This document shows positions 1 through 6,741 of a stretch of 19,049 nt of DNA, piece by piece. How positions within the stretch are numbered: the stretch's first letter is position 1; every line of letters begins with the position of its first letter. The stretch covers positions 1-19,049 of the forward strand of contig JAAZFP010000075.1 of assembly GCA_012511645.1 (NCBI GenBank), given 5' to 3'. Under the pieces are notes generated by a model. That model was not told where the DNA came from. It made no database searches and worked only from the letters and a program-made list of their open reading frames with translations. This stretch comes from Microbacteriaceae bacterium. GTDB lineage: Bacteria; Actinomycetota; Actinomycetes; Actinomycetales; Microbacteriaceae. The position numbers and the translations under genes were made by a program.

Positions 1-1
1 C

Positions 2-1552
2 TATGCACCGCTGCTGAGTGCGGTCGCTGCCTTACCGGATGACGGCTTTGCTCTCGGATCTGAACAGGCCAAAGCGCGTCTGCAGAGCATTGGCTTTCGC
101 GATCCTGCAGGTGCGATGCGGCATTTGGCCGCGCTGACGACGGGTACGACGAGAACAGCGAAGATTCAACGAAACCTGTTGCCGGTGCTGCTCCTGTGGT
201 TGGCCCAAGGGACCGACCCCGACTACGGGCTCCTTGCATTCCGTCGGGTGAGCGAAGCGAACCGGGACACTCCCTGGTACCTGCGTTTGCTTCGAGACGG
301 CACCGAGGCGGCGGAACGTCTCACTCGCGTGCTCTCGACTTCGCGATTTGCCGCTGAACTGCTCGAGAGTATTCCCGAAGCGGTTGCGTGGCTTGAGCGG
401 GATGAACGGTTGCATCCACCTCCGCTCAGTGCGCTGCGGGAGGAGATGCGACGACTTGTCTCACGGCGCGAAAGCCTCGCCCTCGCGGCCGATGCGCTGC
501 GTGGAGTGCATCGGCGGGAGGTATTGCGCATCGCGCTTGGCCGGCTGGTCGGGGTGCTCGGTGAAGCAGACGTTGCCGCAGGACTGAGCGCAACACACAC
601 GGCCTTGCTTGAGAGCCTGCTGATGTCATCCGTGAGCTTCGAAGATGAACATTCCGCAGTGCACGCAATTGACATGTCGCTGATTGCCCTCGGTCGATTT
701 GGCGGTGAAGAACTCGGATTTGCGAGCGATCTCGACCTTCTCGCGGTGTATCGGCCGCGACCAGGCGCCGACGCTGAGGCCGTTGGCAGTGCGCAGCGCA
801 CCGCGGAATCCATGGTCTCGCGGTTGCGCGCGCTCATCGATGATCCCCGATTTTCGGTCGACCTGGACTTTGATTTGCGGCCCGAAGGGAAGAACGGCCC
901 GCTCGCGCGCAGCCTCGATGCCTATCGGGCCTATTATGAGCGCTGGTCTCTCGCCTGGGAAGCTCAAGCGCTGCTTCGGGCGCGGCCGGCTGCGGGTGAT
1001 GCGGAACTCGGCGAAGCATTCATCAGGCTCGCCGACGAAATTCGTTACCCAGATTCGCTTGATGAGTCGGGCATTCGTGAGATTCGCCGCATCAAGGCGC
1101 GAGTCGAGGCTGAGCGACTCGACCGTGGTGCCGATCCTCGCAGGCACCTGAAGCTCGGGCCAGGAGGCGTGAGCGATGTGGAGTGGCTCGTGCAGTTGTT
1201 GCAATTGCGTTACGCTGCCCAGCATCCGAGCTTGCGTACGACTTCGACGCTGCAGGCATTGCATGCCGCCGAACAATTGTCGTTGTTGCGTTCAGATGAC
1301 CGCATTCTGCTTGAAGAGGCTTGGCGTTTCGCGAGTGAGATTCGGTCTGCGATCAAACTTTGGAGCGGGCGTGCGAGCGATGTGCTGCCGACCGACCGTG
1401 CGCAGCTCGCTGGTATTGCCGGGGTGCTCGGTATGAGTGCTCTGCAAACGACCGAACTTGAGGAACGCTGGTTCGGTGTGAGCAGGCGCGCGCGGCGAGT
1501 ATTCGAGCGAGAGTTCTTTGGATACGAAGACGAGCCTCAGTTCCCGGTGTAA
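2..1552 (+). CDS. glnE: Glutamine synthetase adenylyltransferase/deadenylylase, C-terminal part (5' end outside window)
   Basis: GlnE attaches and removes AMP on glutamine synthetase in the cytoplasm, tuning nitrogen assimilation. The reading frame is open from base 2, so the gene enters from the left; 516 residues are visible, about half of a full-length protein (around 1000 aa). The visible part carries the C-terminal adenylyltransferase domain: a nucleotidyltransferase signature GRFGGEELGFASDLDL at window residues 231-246 with the metal-binding Asp pair, then VDLDFDLRPEGKNGPL (about 286-301) with the third acidic site, then KLGPGGVSDVEWLVQ, typical of the family's helical region. The N-terminal deadenylylating domain must lie upstream. 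It converges on glnA, its substrate's gene, 59 bp away. The TAA stop lies between the arms of an inverted repeat. The identification is firm. Confidence 0.95.
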   Translation, partial: YAPLLSAVAALPDDGFALGSEQAKARLQSIGFRDPAGAMRHLAALTTGTTRTAKIQRNLLPVLLLWLAQGTDPDYGLLAFRRVSEANRDTPWYLRLLRDGTEAAERLTRVLSTSRFAAELLESIPEAVAWLERDERLHPPPLSALREEMRRLVSRRESLALAADALRGVHRREVLRIALGRLVGVLGEADVAAGLSATHTALLESLLMSSVSFEDEHSAVHAIDMSLIALGRFGGEELGFASDLDLLAVYRPRPGADAEAVGSAQRTAESMVSRLRALIDDPRFSVDLDFDLRPEGKNGPLARSLDAYRAYYERWSLAWEAQALLRARPAAGDAELGEAFIRLADEIRYPDSLDESGIREIRRIKARVEAERLDRGADPRRHLKLGPGGVSDVEWLVQLLQLRYAAQHPSLRTTSTLQALHAAEQLSLLRSDDRILLEEAWRFASEIRSAIKLWSGRASDVLPTDRAQLAGIAGVLGMSALQTTELEERWFGVSRRARRVFEREFFGYEDEPQFPV

Positions 1553-1570
1553 ACCAGGCCCTGAGGCTCG
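1531..1570. terminator. Inverted repeat at the glnE/glnA convergence, probable bidirectional terminator
   Basis: The 10-bp arms CGAGCCTCAG (1531-1540) and CTGAGGCTCG (1561-1570) are perfect reverse complements around a 20-nt loop. The left arm is inside the last glnE codons and the stop is in the loop. There is no T-tract on either strand, as is common for actinobacterial stem-loop terminators. It lies 41 nt beyond the glnA stop, so it could serve both genes. Confidence 0.55.
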
Positions 1571-1611
1571 CCTCGAAGTGAGCTCGCGCGTCTACCCTGA
1601 CAGGCTCAACG

Positions 1612-3036
1612 TCACACTCCGAAATACATTTCGAATTCGTAGGGGTGCGGTCGCAGTGCCATCGGTGCCAGTTCGGTTTCGCGCTTGAGTGAGATCCACG
1701 TGTCAATCAAGTCCTTCGTGAACACCCCTCCCTCGAGCAGGAAGTCATGATCAGCTTCGAGCGCTTCGAGCGCCTCGTCTAGCGAGCCTGGTACCTGCGG
1801 GATGTTCTTTGCTTCCTCGGGAGGAAGTTCGTAGAGATCCTTGTCGATTGGCTCCATTGGCTCGATGCGATTGCGAATGCCATCAAGTCCCGCCATGAGC
1901 TGCGCAGCGAAGGCGAGGTATGGGTTGCCCGACGCGTCTGGCGCGCGAAACTCGATGCGTTTTGCCTTCGGGTTCGAACCGGTCAACGGAATGCGGATCG
2001 CCGCAGAGCGGTTGCCTGCCGAGTATGCAAGGTTCACTGGAGCCTCGTAGCCCTTGACCAGACGACGATAGCTGTTGATCGTGGGATTGGTGAATGCGAG
2101 CACCGCGGCCGCGTGCTTGAGGATTCCGCCGATGTACCAGCGTGCAAGATCGCTGAGCCCGGCATACCCATTCTCGTCGTAGAACAGGGGAGAGCCCTCT
2201 TTCCACAGTGACATGTGAGTGTGCATACCCGAACCATTGTCGCCGAATACTGGCTTCGGCATAAATGTCGCAGTCTTGCCCCACAGCTCAGCGGTGTTCT
2301 TGACGATGTACTTGAACTTCAATACATCGTCAGCGGCGCTCACCATCGTGTTGTAGCGGTAGTTGATCTCTGCCTGGCCAGGTGCGCCCACCTCGTGGTG
2401 CGCGCGCTCGAGGTGAAGCCCGGCTTCAATGAGTCGCATAGAGATGTCATCGCGAAGGTCGGCTTGCTTGTCGACGGGTGAAACTGGAAAGTAGCCACCC
2501 TTGGGCCTAGTCGTGTTTCCGAGGTTGCCACCCTCGATCTTCGCGGCTGAGTTCCAATGGGCCTCTTCTGAGTCAACCTCGTAGAAGGTGCGTTGGGGGG
2601 TGGTCTCATAGCGAACCGAATCGAAGATGTAAAACTCTGCCTCCGGCGCGAAAAACGCGGTGTCTGCGATGCCGGTTGAGCTCAGGTATCGTTCTGCCTT
2701 CTTCGCCACCTGGCGGGGGTCACGAGCATAGATTTCGCCGGTTCGGGGGTTATAAATATCGAAGATAAGCACGAGGGTGCGCTCCGCGCGAAACTGGTCA
2801 ATGTAGGCCGTAGTGACATCAGGAATGAGCTGCATATCACTTTCGGCGATGCCCGCGAATCCGCGAATAGACGAGGCATCAAACATTTGCCCGACCTCGA
2901 AAAAGTCGAGATCAACCGTGGCCGCGGGAACATTGAAATGCTGCTGCACACCGGGCAAATCGCTGAAACGAATATCAACGAATTTGACGTCGGTTTCTCG
3001 AATATAGTCGAGCACTTCCTGCGGTGTAGTGAACAT
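1612..3036 (-). CDS. glnA: Glutamine synthetase type I (GSI-beta)
   Basis: Makes glutamine from glutamate, ammonia and ATP as a cytoplasmic dodecamer. It is 474 aa, close to M. tuberculosis GlnA1 (478 aa). Family motifs in order: FFAPEAEFYIFD (128-139), the ATP/metal region VFGDNGSGMHTHMSLW (263-278), NRSAAIRIP (342-350) and DLYELPPEE (400-408). Tyr402 in the last motif matches the tyrosine adenylylated by GlnE, so regulation by covalent modification is expected and fits the neighbouring glnE. A longer open frame begins at 3078, but the ATG at 3036 has GAGGAG just upstream and gives the family's usual N-terminus (MFTTPQEVLDYI), so I chose it. It is transcribed alone, divergently from the RDD gene, behind a promoter region rich in possible regulatory sites. 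Confidence 0.97.
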   Translation of the reverse strand: MFTTPQEVLDYIRETDVKFVDIRFSDLPGVQQHFNVPAATVDLDFFEVGQMFDASSIRGFAGIAESDMQLIPDVTTAYIDQFRAERTLVLIFDIYNPRTGEIYARDPRQVAKKAERYLSSTGIADTAFFAPEAEFYIFDSVRYETTPQRTFYEVDSEEAHWNSAAKIEGGNLGNTTRPKGGYFPVSPVDKQADLRDDISMRLIEAGLHLERAHHEVGAPGQAEINYRYNTMVSAADDVLKFKYIVKNTAELWGKTATFMPKPVFGDNGSGMHTHMSLWKEGSPLFYDENGYAGLSDLARWYIGGILKHAAAVLAFTNPTINSYRRLVKGYEAPVNLAYSAGNRSAAIRIPLTGSNPKAKRIEFRAPDASGNPYLAFAAQLMAGLDGIRNRIEPMEPIDKDLYELPPEEAKNIPQVPGSLDEALEALEADHDFLLEGGVFTKDLIDTWISLKRETELAPMALRPHPYEFEMYFGV

Positions 3037-3060
3037 GTTGCTCCTCAATAACTCTCGGGG

Positions 3061-3099
3061 ACGTGTGCCCCGATGCACTATGTAGATTACGGCACACGT
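3061..3099. repeat. 9-bp inverted repeat flanking the glnA -10 hexamer (possible operator)
   Basis: ACGTGTGCC (3061-3069) and GGCACACGT (3091-3099) are perfect reverse complements, 21 nt apart, on either side of the predicted -10 box and start point. Only one arm would be transcribed from the predicted start, so a DNA-level operator is more likely than an RNA hairpin. The binding protein is unknown. Confidence 0.4.
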
Positions 3100-3112
3100 A
3101 TTTCAGCGTCAT
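3084..3112 (-). promoter_or_regulatory. Probable glnA promoter
   Basis: Reading the minus strand, ATGACG (3112-3107, matching the TGAC core of TTGACA) and TAATCT (3089-3084) are separated by 17 bp. The start point would fall near 3077, leaving a leader of about 40 nt before the ATG at 3036 and its GAGGAG ribosome binding site. The match is by eye only. Confidence 0.5.
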
Positions 3113-3121
3113 GAGAACAAT

Positions 3122-3137
3122 GTTTCGATCGTGTTTC
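3122..3137 (-). promoter_or_regulatory. 11-bp-spaced GAAAC repeats upstream of glnA, possible GlnR-type activator site
   Basis: On the minus strand, GAAAC (3137-3133), six bases, then GAAAC (3126-3122) form a direct repeat with 11-bp period, ending about 10 nt upstream of the predicted -35. GlnR of Streptomyces and mycobacteria recognises half-sites of the type gTnAC/GaAAC separated by six bases, so the geometry and one half-site type agree. The expected gTnAC partner half is not clear, hence a tentative call. Confidence 0.35.
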
Positions 3138-3193
3138 GAATGAACGCGTCGGGGCGCTTCCGTGAGCGTCGCGGATGCACAGGCGCGGGTTCG

Positions 3194-3209
3194 TAGAATG
3201 GATGACATG
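3194..3209 (+). promoter_or_regulatory. -10 hexamer and leaderless start of the RDD gene
   Basis: TAGAAT (3194-3199) is followed by seven bases and then the ATG at 3207, so the expected transcription start coincides with the start codon. There is no Shine-Dalgarno sequence before it. Confidence 0.5.
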
Positions 3210-3644
3210 CCTCAACCCTCGCAGCCACGCAAGTTCGGAGATTTAGCACCTAGTAAGTGGCCGGGTGAACGACTCGGACTTCCTGAGGATGGGCCGCGGT
3301 CAGTGGGACGCTTCGGGCGCCGGGTGTTTGCAATCTTGATCGATTGGGGCGTCGCGATGGTTATCGCGCTCTTGTTTGCGCCGTATAGTTCGGGTGCCTA
3401 CAGCTGGGCAACCTATGTGATTTTTGTGATGATGCAGGTGCTCTTGATTCCCACACTCGGTGGTTCCGTGGGTCACCGACTGACGGGTATGCGGGTCGTG
3501 CCCATCGCAGGTGGCTGGGTCGGCTGGTGGCGACCCATCGTGCGCACCGTGCTGCTCGCTCTCGTGATTCCTGTGCTGGTGTGGGATAGCGATCAGCGTG
3601 GCTTCCACGACAAGATCGCAGGCACCGTGTTGGTACGCGGCTGA
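3207..3644 (+). CDS. RDD family membrane protein
   Basis: A 145-aa integral membrane protein of unknown function. A short polar N-terminus (1-36) leads to three hydrophobic segments, about 39-59, 66-84 and 110-127. RDD-domain features are the Asp in FAILIDWG (Asp46), the glycine-rich GGSVGHRLTGMRVV (85-98) and the terminal DQRGFHDKIAGTVLV (129-143), the family's usual ending. The frame also allows GTG at 3162 and ATG at 3198. I chose ATG 3207 because a TAGAAT -10 box sits seven bases upstream, pointing to a leaderless mRNA. M. tuberculosis has a small membrane protein (Rv2219A) in the same place beside glnA1. No substrate can be inferred. Confidence 0.85.
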   Translation: MPQPSQPRKFGDLAPSKWPGERLGLPEDGPRSVGRFGRRVFAILIDWGVAMVIALLFAPYSSGAYSWATYVIFVMMQVLLIPTLGGSVGHRLTGMRVVPIAGGWVGWWRPIVRTVLLALVIPVLVWDSDQRGFHDKIAGTVLVRG

Positions 3645-3755
3645 GACTCACCGATGAGGGTGGTCTGAGAGCGAGCCGCTCCACTGAGAACAGACTCGTC
3701 TGAGAACTGAGTCCGTAGAAGCTGGGTCGCTACGGCGAGGAGCCTGGATCAGGCT
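3644..3755. terminator. Stem-loops between the convergent RDD and DUF4191 genes
   Basis: Three short hairpins fill this gap: AGAC-t-CACC/GGTGGTCT right at the RDD stop (3644-3666, one bulged base), CCGTAG/CTACGG (3713-3718 and 3730-3735) and AGCCTG/CAGGCT (3741-3746 and 3750-3755), the last touching the DUF4191 stop. None has a T-tract. Together they plausibly terminate both genes. Confidence 0.4.
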
Positions 3756-4456
3756 TAACGGGGTCGCTGTGCGCGAACCTTGTATGGGTCGATGCCCTTC
3801 GGGATGCCGACCGGGTCTGCCTTCAGCGAAAGCAGACGATTGTAGACCTCATTCACCTGGCGCCGATTGAGCACTGGCTTGAGCTTGACAAGTGCCTTTG
3901 AGAGCTTGTTCAGGGGAATGCCGTTGCCGTCTGGGCCAACGTACAGCGAAGTGAGCTGCACACCGCGCAGCGCCTGCCGCAGTTTGACCATCTCTCGGTT
4001 GACGAGCTGATTGGTTCTGGTGGAACTGCCTTCGGCGATCAGCACCACACCGCCGCGCCCGACGACGCGGTAGATGGCGTCTTGTTGCTTCGTCATCGCG
4101 ATTGGAACCTCGCTGCCACGCCATGAACGACGCAGTGCGCCATTGATGACTGCGCCAACTGCGCCGGGTTGACCGTCGAGCTGCGCGTAGGCGACGCTCT
4201 CGGCGCGCCTGCCGAGCACGATCATGGCGAGCAAGAGGCCCACCAAGAGGCCGGTAATCGGCCAGACGATCCAGCCAAAGATGTTGTTATTGAAGAACCA
4301 CGCAGCGAGCAACGACAGCGCGATAGGGCCGATGAAGCACAGCACCAAGATGAGGGTGAGATTGCGATCGTACCGCTTCGTGTTGTGGTAGATCTGCACC
4401 ATTTGTTTGATGCGACCGGGGGGCTTGGGTGCGCGTTGCTTTTTCTCCTTGGCCAT
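3755..4456 (-). CDS. DUF4191 family membrane protein
   Basis: A 233-aa protein matching the actinobacterial DUF4191 family (M. tuberculosis Rv2219 is a member); function unknown. A basic N-terminus (MAKEKKQRAPKPPGRIKQM) precedes two adjacent transmembrane segments at about 33-55 and 59-82, then a soluble C-terminal domain with VVGRGGVVLIAEG and a basic tail. The open frame extends back to 4603, but that extension overlaps the divergent promoter and looks non-coding. ATG 4456 gives the family N-terminus, and TAAGAT lies exactly seven bases before it (4469-4464), so the transcript is probably leaderless. In M. tuberculosis this gene is followed by lipA and lipB; here it is not. Confidence 0.92.
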   Translation of the reverse strand: MAKEKKQRAPKPPGRIKQMVQIYHNTKRYDRNLTLILVLCFIGPIALSLLAAWFFNNNIFGWIVWPITGLLVGLLLAMIVLGRRAESVAYAQLDGQPGAVGAVINGALRRSWRGSEVPIAMTKQQDAIYRVVGRGGVVLIAEGSSTRTNQLVNREMVKLRQALRGVQLTSLYVGPDGNGIPLNKLSKALVKLKPVLNRRQVNEVYNRLLSLKADPVGIPKGIDPYKVRAQRPR

Positions 4457-4469
4457 GGTCTCCATCTTA
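4454..4469 (-). promoter_or_regulatory. -10 hexamer and leaderless start of the DUF4191 gene
   Basis: On the minus strand TAAGAT (4469-4464) is followed by GGAGACC and the ATG (4456-4454). GGAG lies only three bases from the ATG, too close for a normal ribosome binding site, while the hexamer-to-start distance fits transcription beginning at the A of ATG. Confidence 0.5.
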
Positions 4470-4566
4470 TCTGTTCGCGGGGGCTTCATTCGTCGTCCAC
4501 AGCTGGGCGAATCGTGCGCACGCGTCACATCTGTGGAATTGAGCCGAGGACGAACGCATGCACCCA

Positions 4567-4581
4567 TAGTGTTGCGGGATG
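4567..4581 (+). promoter_or_regulatory. -10 hexamer and leaderless start of the 4579 ORF
   Basis: TAGTGT (4567-4572), six bases, then ATG at 4579. The spacing equals that seen at four other starts in this window. The T-GG that follows the hexamer at those other starts is missing, so this is the weakest of the set. Confidence 0.35.
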
Positions 4582-5280
4582 AGAACCACACCACCTCGCC
4601 CACCTGTCAGCGAGATCGCTTGGGCTGTGGTCCAATTGTGCGCGCTAGCCCATGAGATGAAAGCTCATGGGTGGTGCACTGGCTTGCTCGGTGCCTCAGA
4701 TGTGCACTGGGCGGGTCGAACTATTCGGCGAAAAAACTCCCGGGGAGCCTTTCGCACGGTTCGATGGAGTCTCCTTGAAAAACGCCACGCGCGTGCCGGC
4801 CATGATGAGTGCTGCTTCGCGTTTGGCATTCCGAAGCCAGCTATCGGAAGCATCATTCGCAGTTGGGCAGGACCTGATGTTGGTGCGTTTCTGATTGATT
4901 GCGTCGATGAGGCGCTCGCTGAACTGCGCACTGATGAATCATCTGGCCTCAGCTCGCATGAAGTCCTCACACACATGATCGGCAGGCGCGTGACAATACG
5001 CACGCCTGCCGATCATCGTGATGAGCGCTTAGATACCCAGGTTCGCCTCGAAGTTGCCTTCCTCGAGCCGCGCCTTCAGCTGGCCAAGGAACCTGGCAGC
5101 ATCGGCTCCGTCAATGATTCGGTGATCATACGAGAGCGCAAGGTAGACCATCGAACGAACAGCGATCGACTCACCCTCAGGTCCGCTCATGACGACGGGA
5201 CGCTTGATGACCGCGCCAGTGCCGAGAATCGCGGTCTGCGGCAAGAAGACGATCGGGGTGTCGAACAGCGCGCCGCGTGA
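4579..5280 (+). CDS. Hypothetical protein, probably frameshifted or decaying
   Basis: I do not recognise this gene. The frame starting at ATG 4579 is open to 5280, but the part beyond 5028 is antisense to sucB and unlikely to be real. Residues 1-42 read like protein (ending CTGLLGASDVHWAG). From about 4705 to 4815 this frame becomes Arg/Cys-rich, while the +1 frame reads GRVELFGEKTPGEPFARF and onward to MMSAASRLAF, with a higher G/C share at third positions. After about 4820 the first frame looks coding again (SWAGPDVGAFLIDCVDEAL). Two compensating indels would explain this. Joined that way, the HGWCTGLLGASDV..GRVELFG stretch faintly recalls the catalytic-loop-to-DFG part of a kinase-like fold, without the catalytic residues; this is a weak guess. 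It lies where related genomes carry lipA/lipB. Confidence 0.35.
   Translation: MRTTPPRPPVSEIAWAVVQLCALAHEMKAHGWCTGLLGASDVHWAGRTIRRKNSRGAFRTVRWSLLEKRHARAGHDECCFAFGIPKPAIGSIIRSWAGPDVGAFLIDCVDEALAELRTDESSGLSSHEVLTHMIGRRVTIRTPADHRDERLDTQVRLEVAFLEPRLQLAKEPGSIGSVNDSVIIRERKVDHRTNSDRLTLRSAHDDGTLDDRASAENRGLRQEDDRGVEQRAA
4975..5016. terminator. 14-bp inverted repeat after sucB
   Basis: ATGATCGGCAGGCG (4975-4988) and CGCCTGCCGATCAT (5003-5016) are perfect reverse complements with a 14-nt loop, beginning 12 nt beyond the sucB stop. It is the strongest hairpin in the window and the evident end of the lpdA-sucB operon. It lacks a T-tract. It could also stop transcription arriving from the 4579 ORF. Confidence 0.75.
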
Positions 5281-6696
5281 GCCCGTGTTGGTCAGCGTGA
5301 ACGTGCCGCCAGCCAGCTCATCGGGAGTGAGCTTGTTGTCACGGGTGCGTGCCGCGAGATCGGCGATGTCCTGTGACAGCTGTGCAATGTTCTTCTCGCC
5401 AGCATCGCGCACCACCGGAGTGAGCAGGCCGCGTTCGGTGTCGACTGCGATGCTCAGGTTTTCGGTGGCCGGGTAGCTGATCGTGTCACCCTCAACGGTT
5501 GAGTTGATGATCGGGTAGGTGCGGAGTGCCTCTGCTGCAGCGAGCGCGAAGAACGGCATGAACGAGAGCTTCGAACCGGTCTTGTCGAGGAACTCGACCT
5601 TCTTCGCATCGCGCAAACGCGCAATCTTGGTGACGTCCACCTCAACCACCGTCGTGAGCTGCGCGGTTCCCTGCATCGACTCGACTGCGCGCTGAGCGAT
5701 GACCTTGCGCAGACGGCTCATTGGCTGGGTGGTGCCGCGAAGCTCTGACACCACTGGCGGTGCAGCAGCGGCTGCAGGGGGAGCACTAGGACGCTGCGCA
5801 GCGGCTGCGAGCACGTCCTCCTTGCGAATTCGACCGCCGACACCGGTGCCGCGCACCTGTGAGAGGTCTACGCCCTGCTCAGATGCAAACTTGCGCACGA
5901 TCGGTGTGACGTATCCAGAACCACCAGTTGCCGAGGTTGCTGGTGCCGTCTGTGCTGACGGTGCCGGGGTGGGTGCCGGAGCCGGAGCGGCTGCTGGGGC
6001 CGGTGCTGCCGGAGCTGCTGCTGCCGGAGCTGCTGGGGCCGGTGCCGGTGCCGCTGGTGCGGCAGCAGCTGCCGGAGCAGCCGGAGCTGCTGCGCCCGAA
6101 CCGACTCGCGCGAGAACGGCGCCAACTTCGACTGTCTCGTCTTCTTGCACGAGGATCTCTTGCAGGACACCTGCAAGAGGTGAAGGAACTTCAGTATCAA
6201 CCTTGTCGGTTGACACCTCGAGAATAGGCTCATCGACCTCGATCGATTCGCCGATCTGCTTCAGCCAGCGCGTCACCGTACCCTCAGTGATGCTTTCGCC
6301 AAGTGAGGGCAGCACGACATCTTGTGCGTCGCCTGTGCTCGCGGGTGCGGGTGCAGGCTCGGGAACTGCTGCCACCTGAGGTGCTGCCGCAGCGGGCTGC
6401 TCAGCTGGTGCACTCACTTCTTGGGGTGCAGGAGCGGCTGGCGCAGCGGCTGCGCCCGAGCCATCACCGATGCGCGCAAGCACTGCGCCGACCTCGGCGG
6501 TCTCGTCTTCTTGCACGAGGATTTCTTCGACCACACCAGCGATGGGTGAAGGCACCTCGGTGTCAACCTTGTCTGTTGAGACTTCGAGCAATGGCTCGTC
6601 TACCTCAACGCGGTCACCAACCTGCTTCAGCCACCGGGTCACGGTTCCTTCAGTCACGCTCTCGCCAAGTGCGGGGAGCACTACCGACTCACTCAT
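5029..6696 (-). CDS. sucB: Dihydrolipoamide acyltransferase (E2), two lipoyl domains, actinobacterial SucB/AceF type
   Basis: The E2 core of 2-oxoacid dehydrogenase complexes, moving acyl groups from E1 to CoA on swinging lipoyl arms. The 555 residues comprise: lipoyl domain 1 (1-77, lipoyl Lys43 in STDKVDTEV), an Ala/Pro linker, lipoyl domain 2 (about 126-200, Lys165 in the same motif), a longer Ala/Pro linker (201-258), the E1/E3-binding domain (262-298, VTPIVRKFASEQGVDL), and the catalytic domain (about 318-555) with LSYDHRIIDG, where His525 and Asp529 are the expected catalytic pair. In actinobacteria such an E2 can serve both pyruvate and 2-oxoglutarate dehydrogenase, so succinyl versus acetyl use is not decided here. 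GGAG stands eight bases before the ATG. It follows lpdA by 45 bp and is probably co-transcribed. Confidence 0.96.
   Translation of the reverse strand: MSESVVLPALGESVTEGTVTRWLKQVGDRVEVDEPLLEVSTDKVDTEVPSPIAGVVEEILVQEDETAEVGAVLARIGDGSGAAAAPAAPAPQEVSAPAEQPAAAAPQVAAVPEPAPAPASTGDAQDVVLPSLGESITEGTVTRWLKQIGESIEVDEPILEVSTDKVDTEVPSPLAGVLQEILVQEDETVEVGAVLARVGSGAAAPAAPAAAAAPAAPAPAPAAPAAAAPAAPAPAAAPAPAPTPAPSAQTAPATSATGGSGYVTPIVRKFASEQGVDLSQVRGTGVGGRIRKEDVLAAAAQRPSAPPAAAAAPPVVSELRGTTQPMSRLRKVIAQRAVESMQGTAQLTTVVEVDVTKIARLRDAKKVEFLDKTGSKLSFMPFFALAAAEALRTYPIINSTVEGDTISYPATENLSIAVDTERGLLTPVVRDAGEKNIAQLSQDIADLAARTRDNKLTPDELAGGTFTLTNTGSRGALFDTPIVFLPQTAILGTGAVIKRPVVMSGPEGESIAVRSMVYLALSYDHRIIDGADAARFLGQLKARLEEGNFEANLGI
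5925..6099 (-). repeat. sucB: Low-complexity Ala/Pro-coding tract in sucB
   Basis: Irregular repeats of GCTGCCGGAGC/GGTGCCGG-type units encode the Ala-Pro linker between the second lipoyl domain and the E1/E3-binding domain. Such linkers are flexible in E2 enzymes. The repetitive DNA could vary in length between strains. Confidence 0.7.
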
Positions 6697-6741
6697 CGTG
6701 ATTTTCTCCGATCATTTATTTCGTCTAGGGGTGCAGGCGTC

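Noticed and set aside
223..837. 204-codon minus-strand frame opposite glnE
   Set aside because: Ser/Arg-rich composition typical of an out-of-frame reading; glnE motifs on the plus strand cover the same bases.
626..1276. 216-codon minus-strand frame opposite glnE
   Set aside because: Antisense to the conserved adenylyltransferase domain, with no ribosome binding site or domain.
3037..3078. N-terminal extension of glnA (MHRGTRPRELLRSN)
   Set aside because: It contains the ribosome binding site of the ATG at 3036 and one arm of the inverted repeat at the promoter, and glutamine synthetases lack it.
5699..6379. Plus-strand Ala/Gly-rich frame opposite sucB
   Set aside because: The Ala/Gly runs are the complement of the sucB Ala-Pro linker repeats, not an independent protein.
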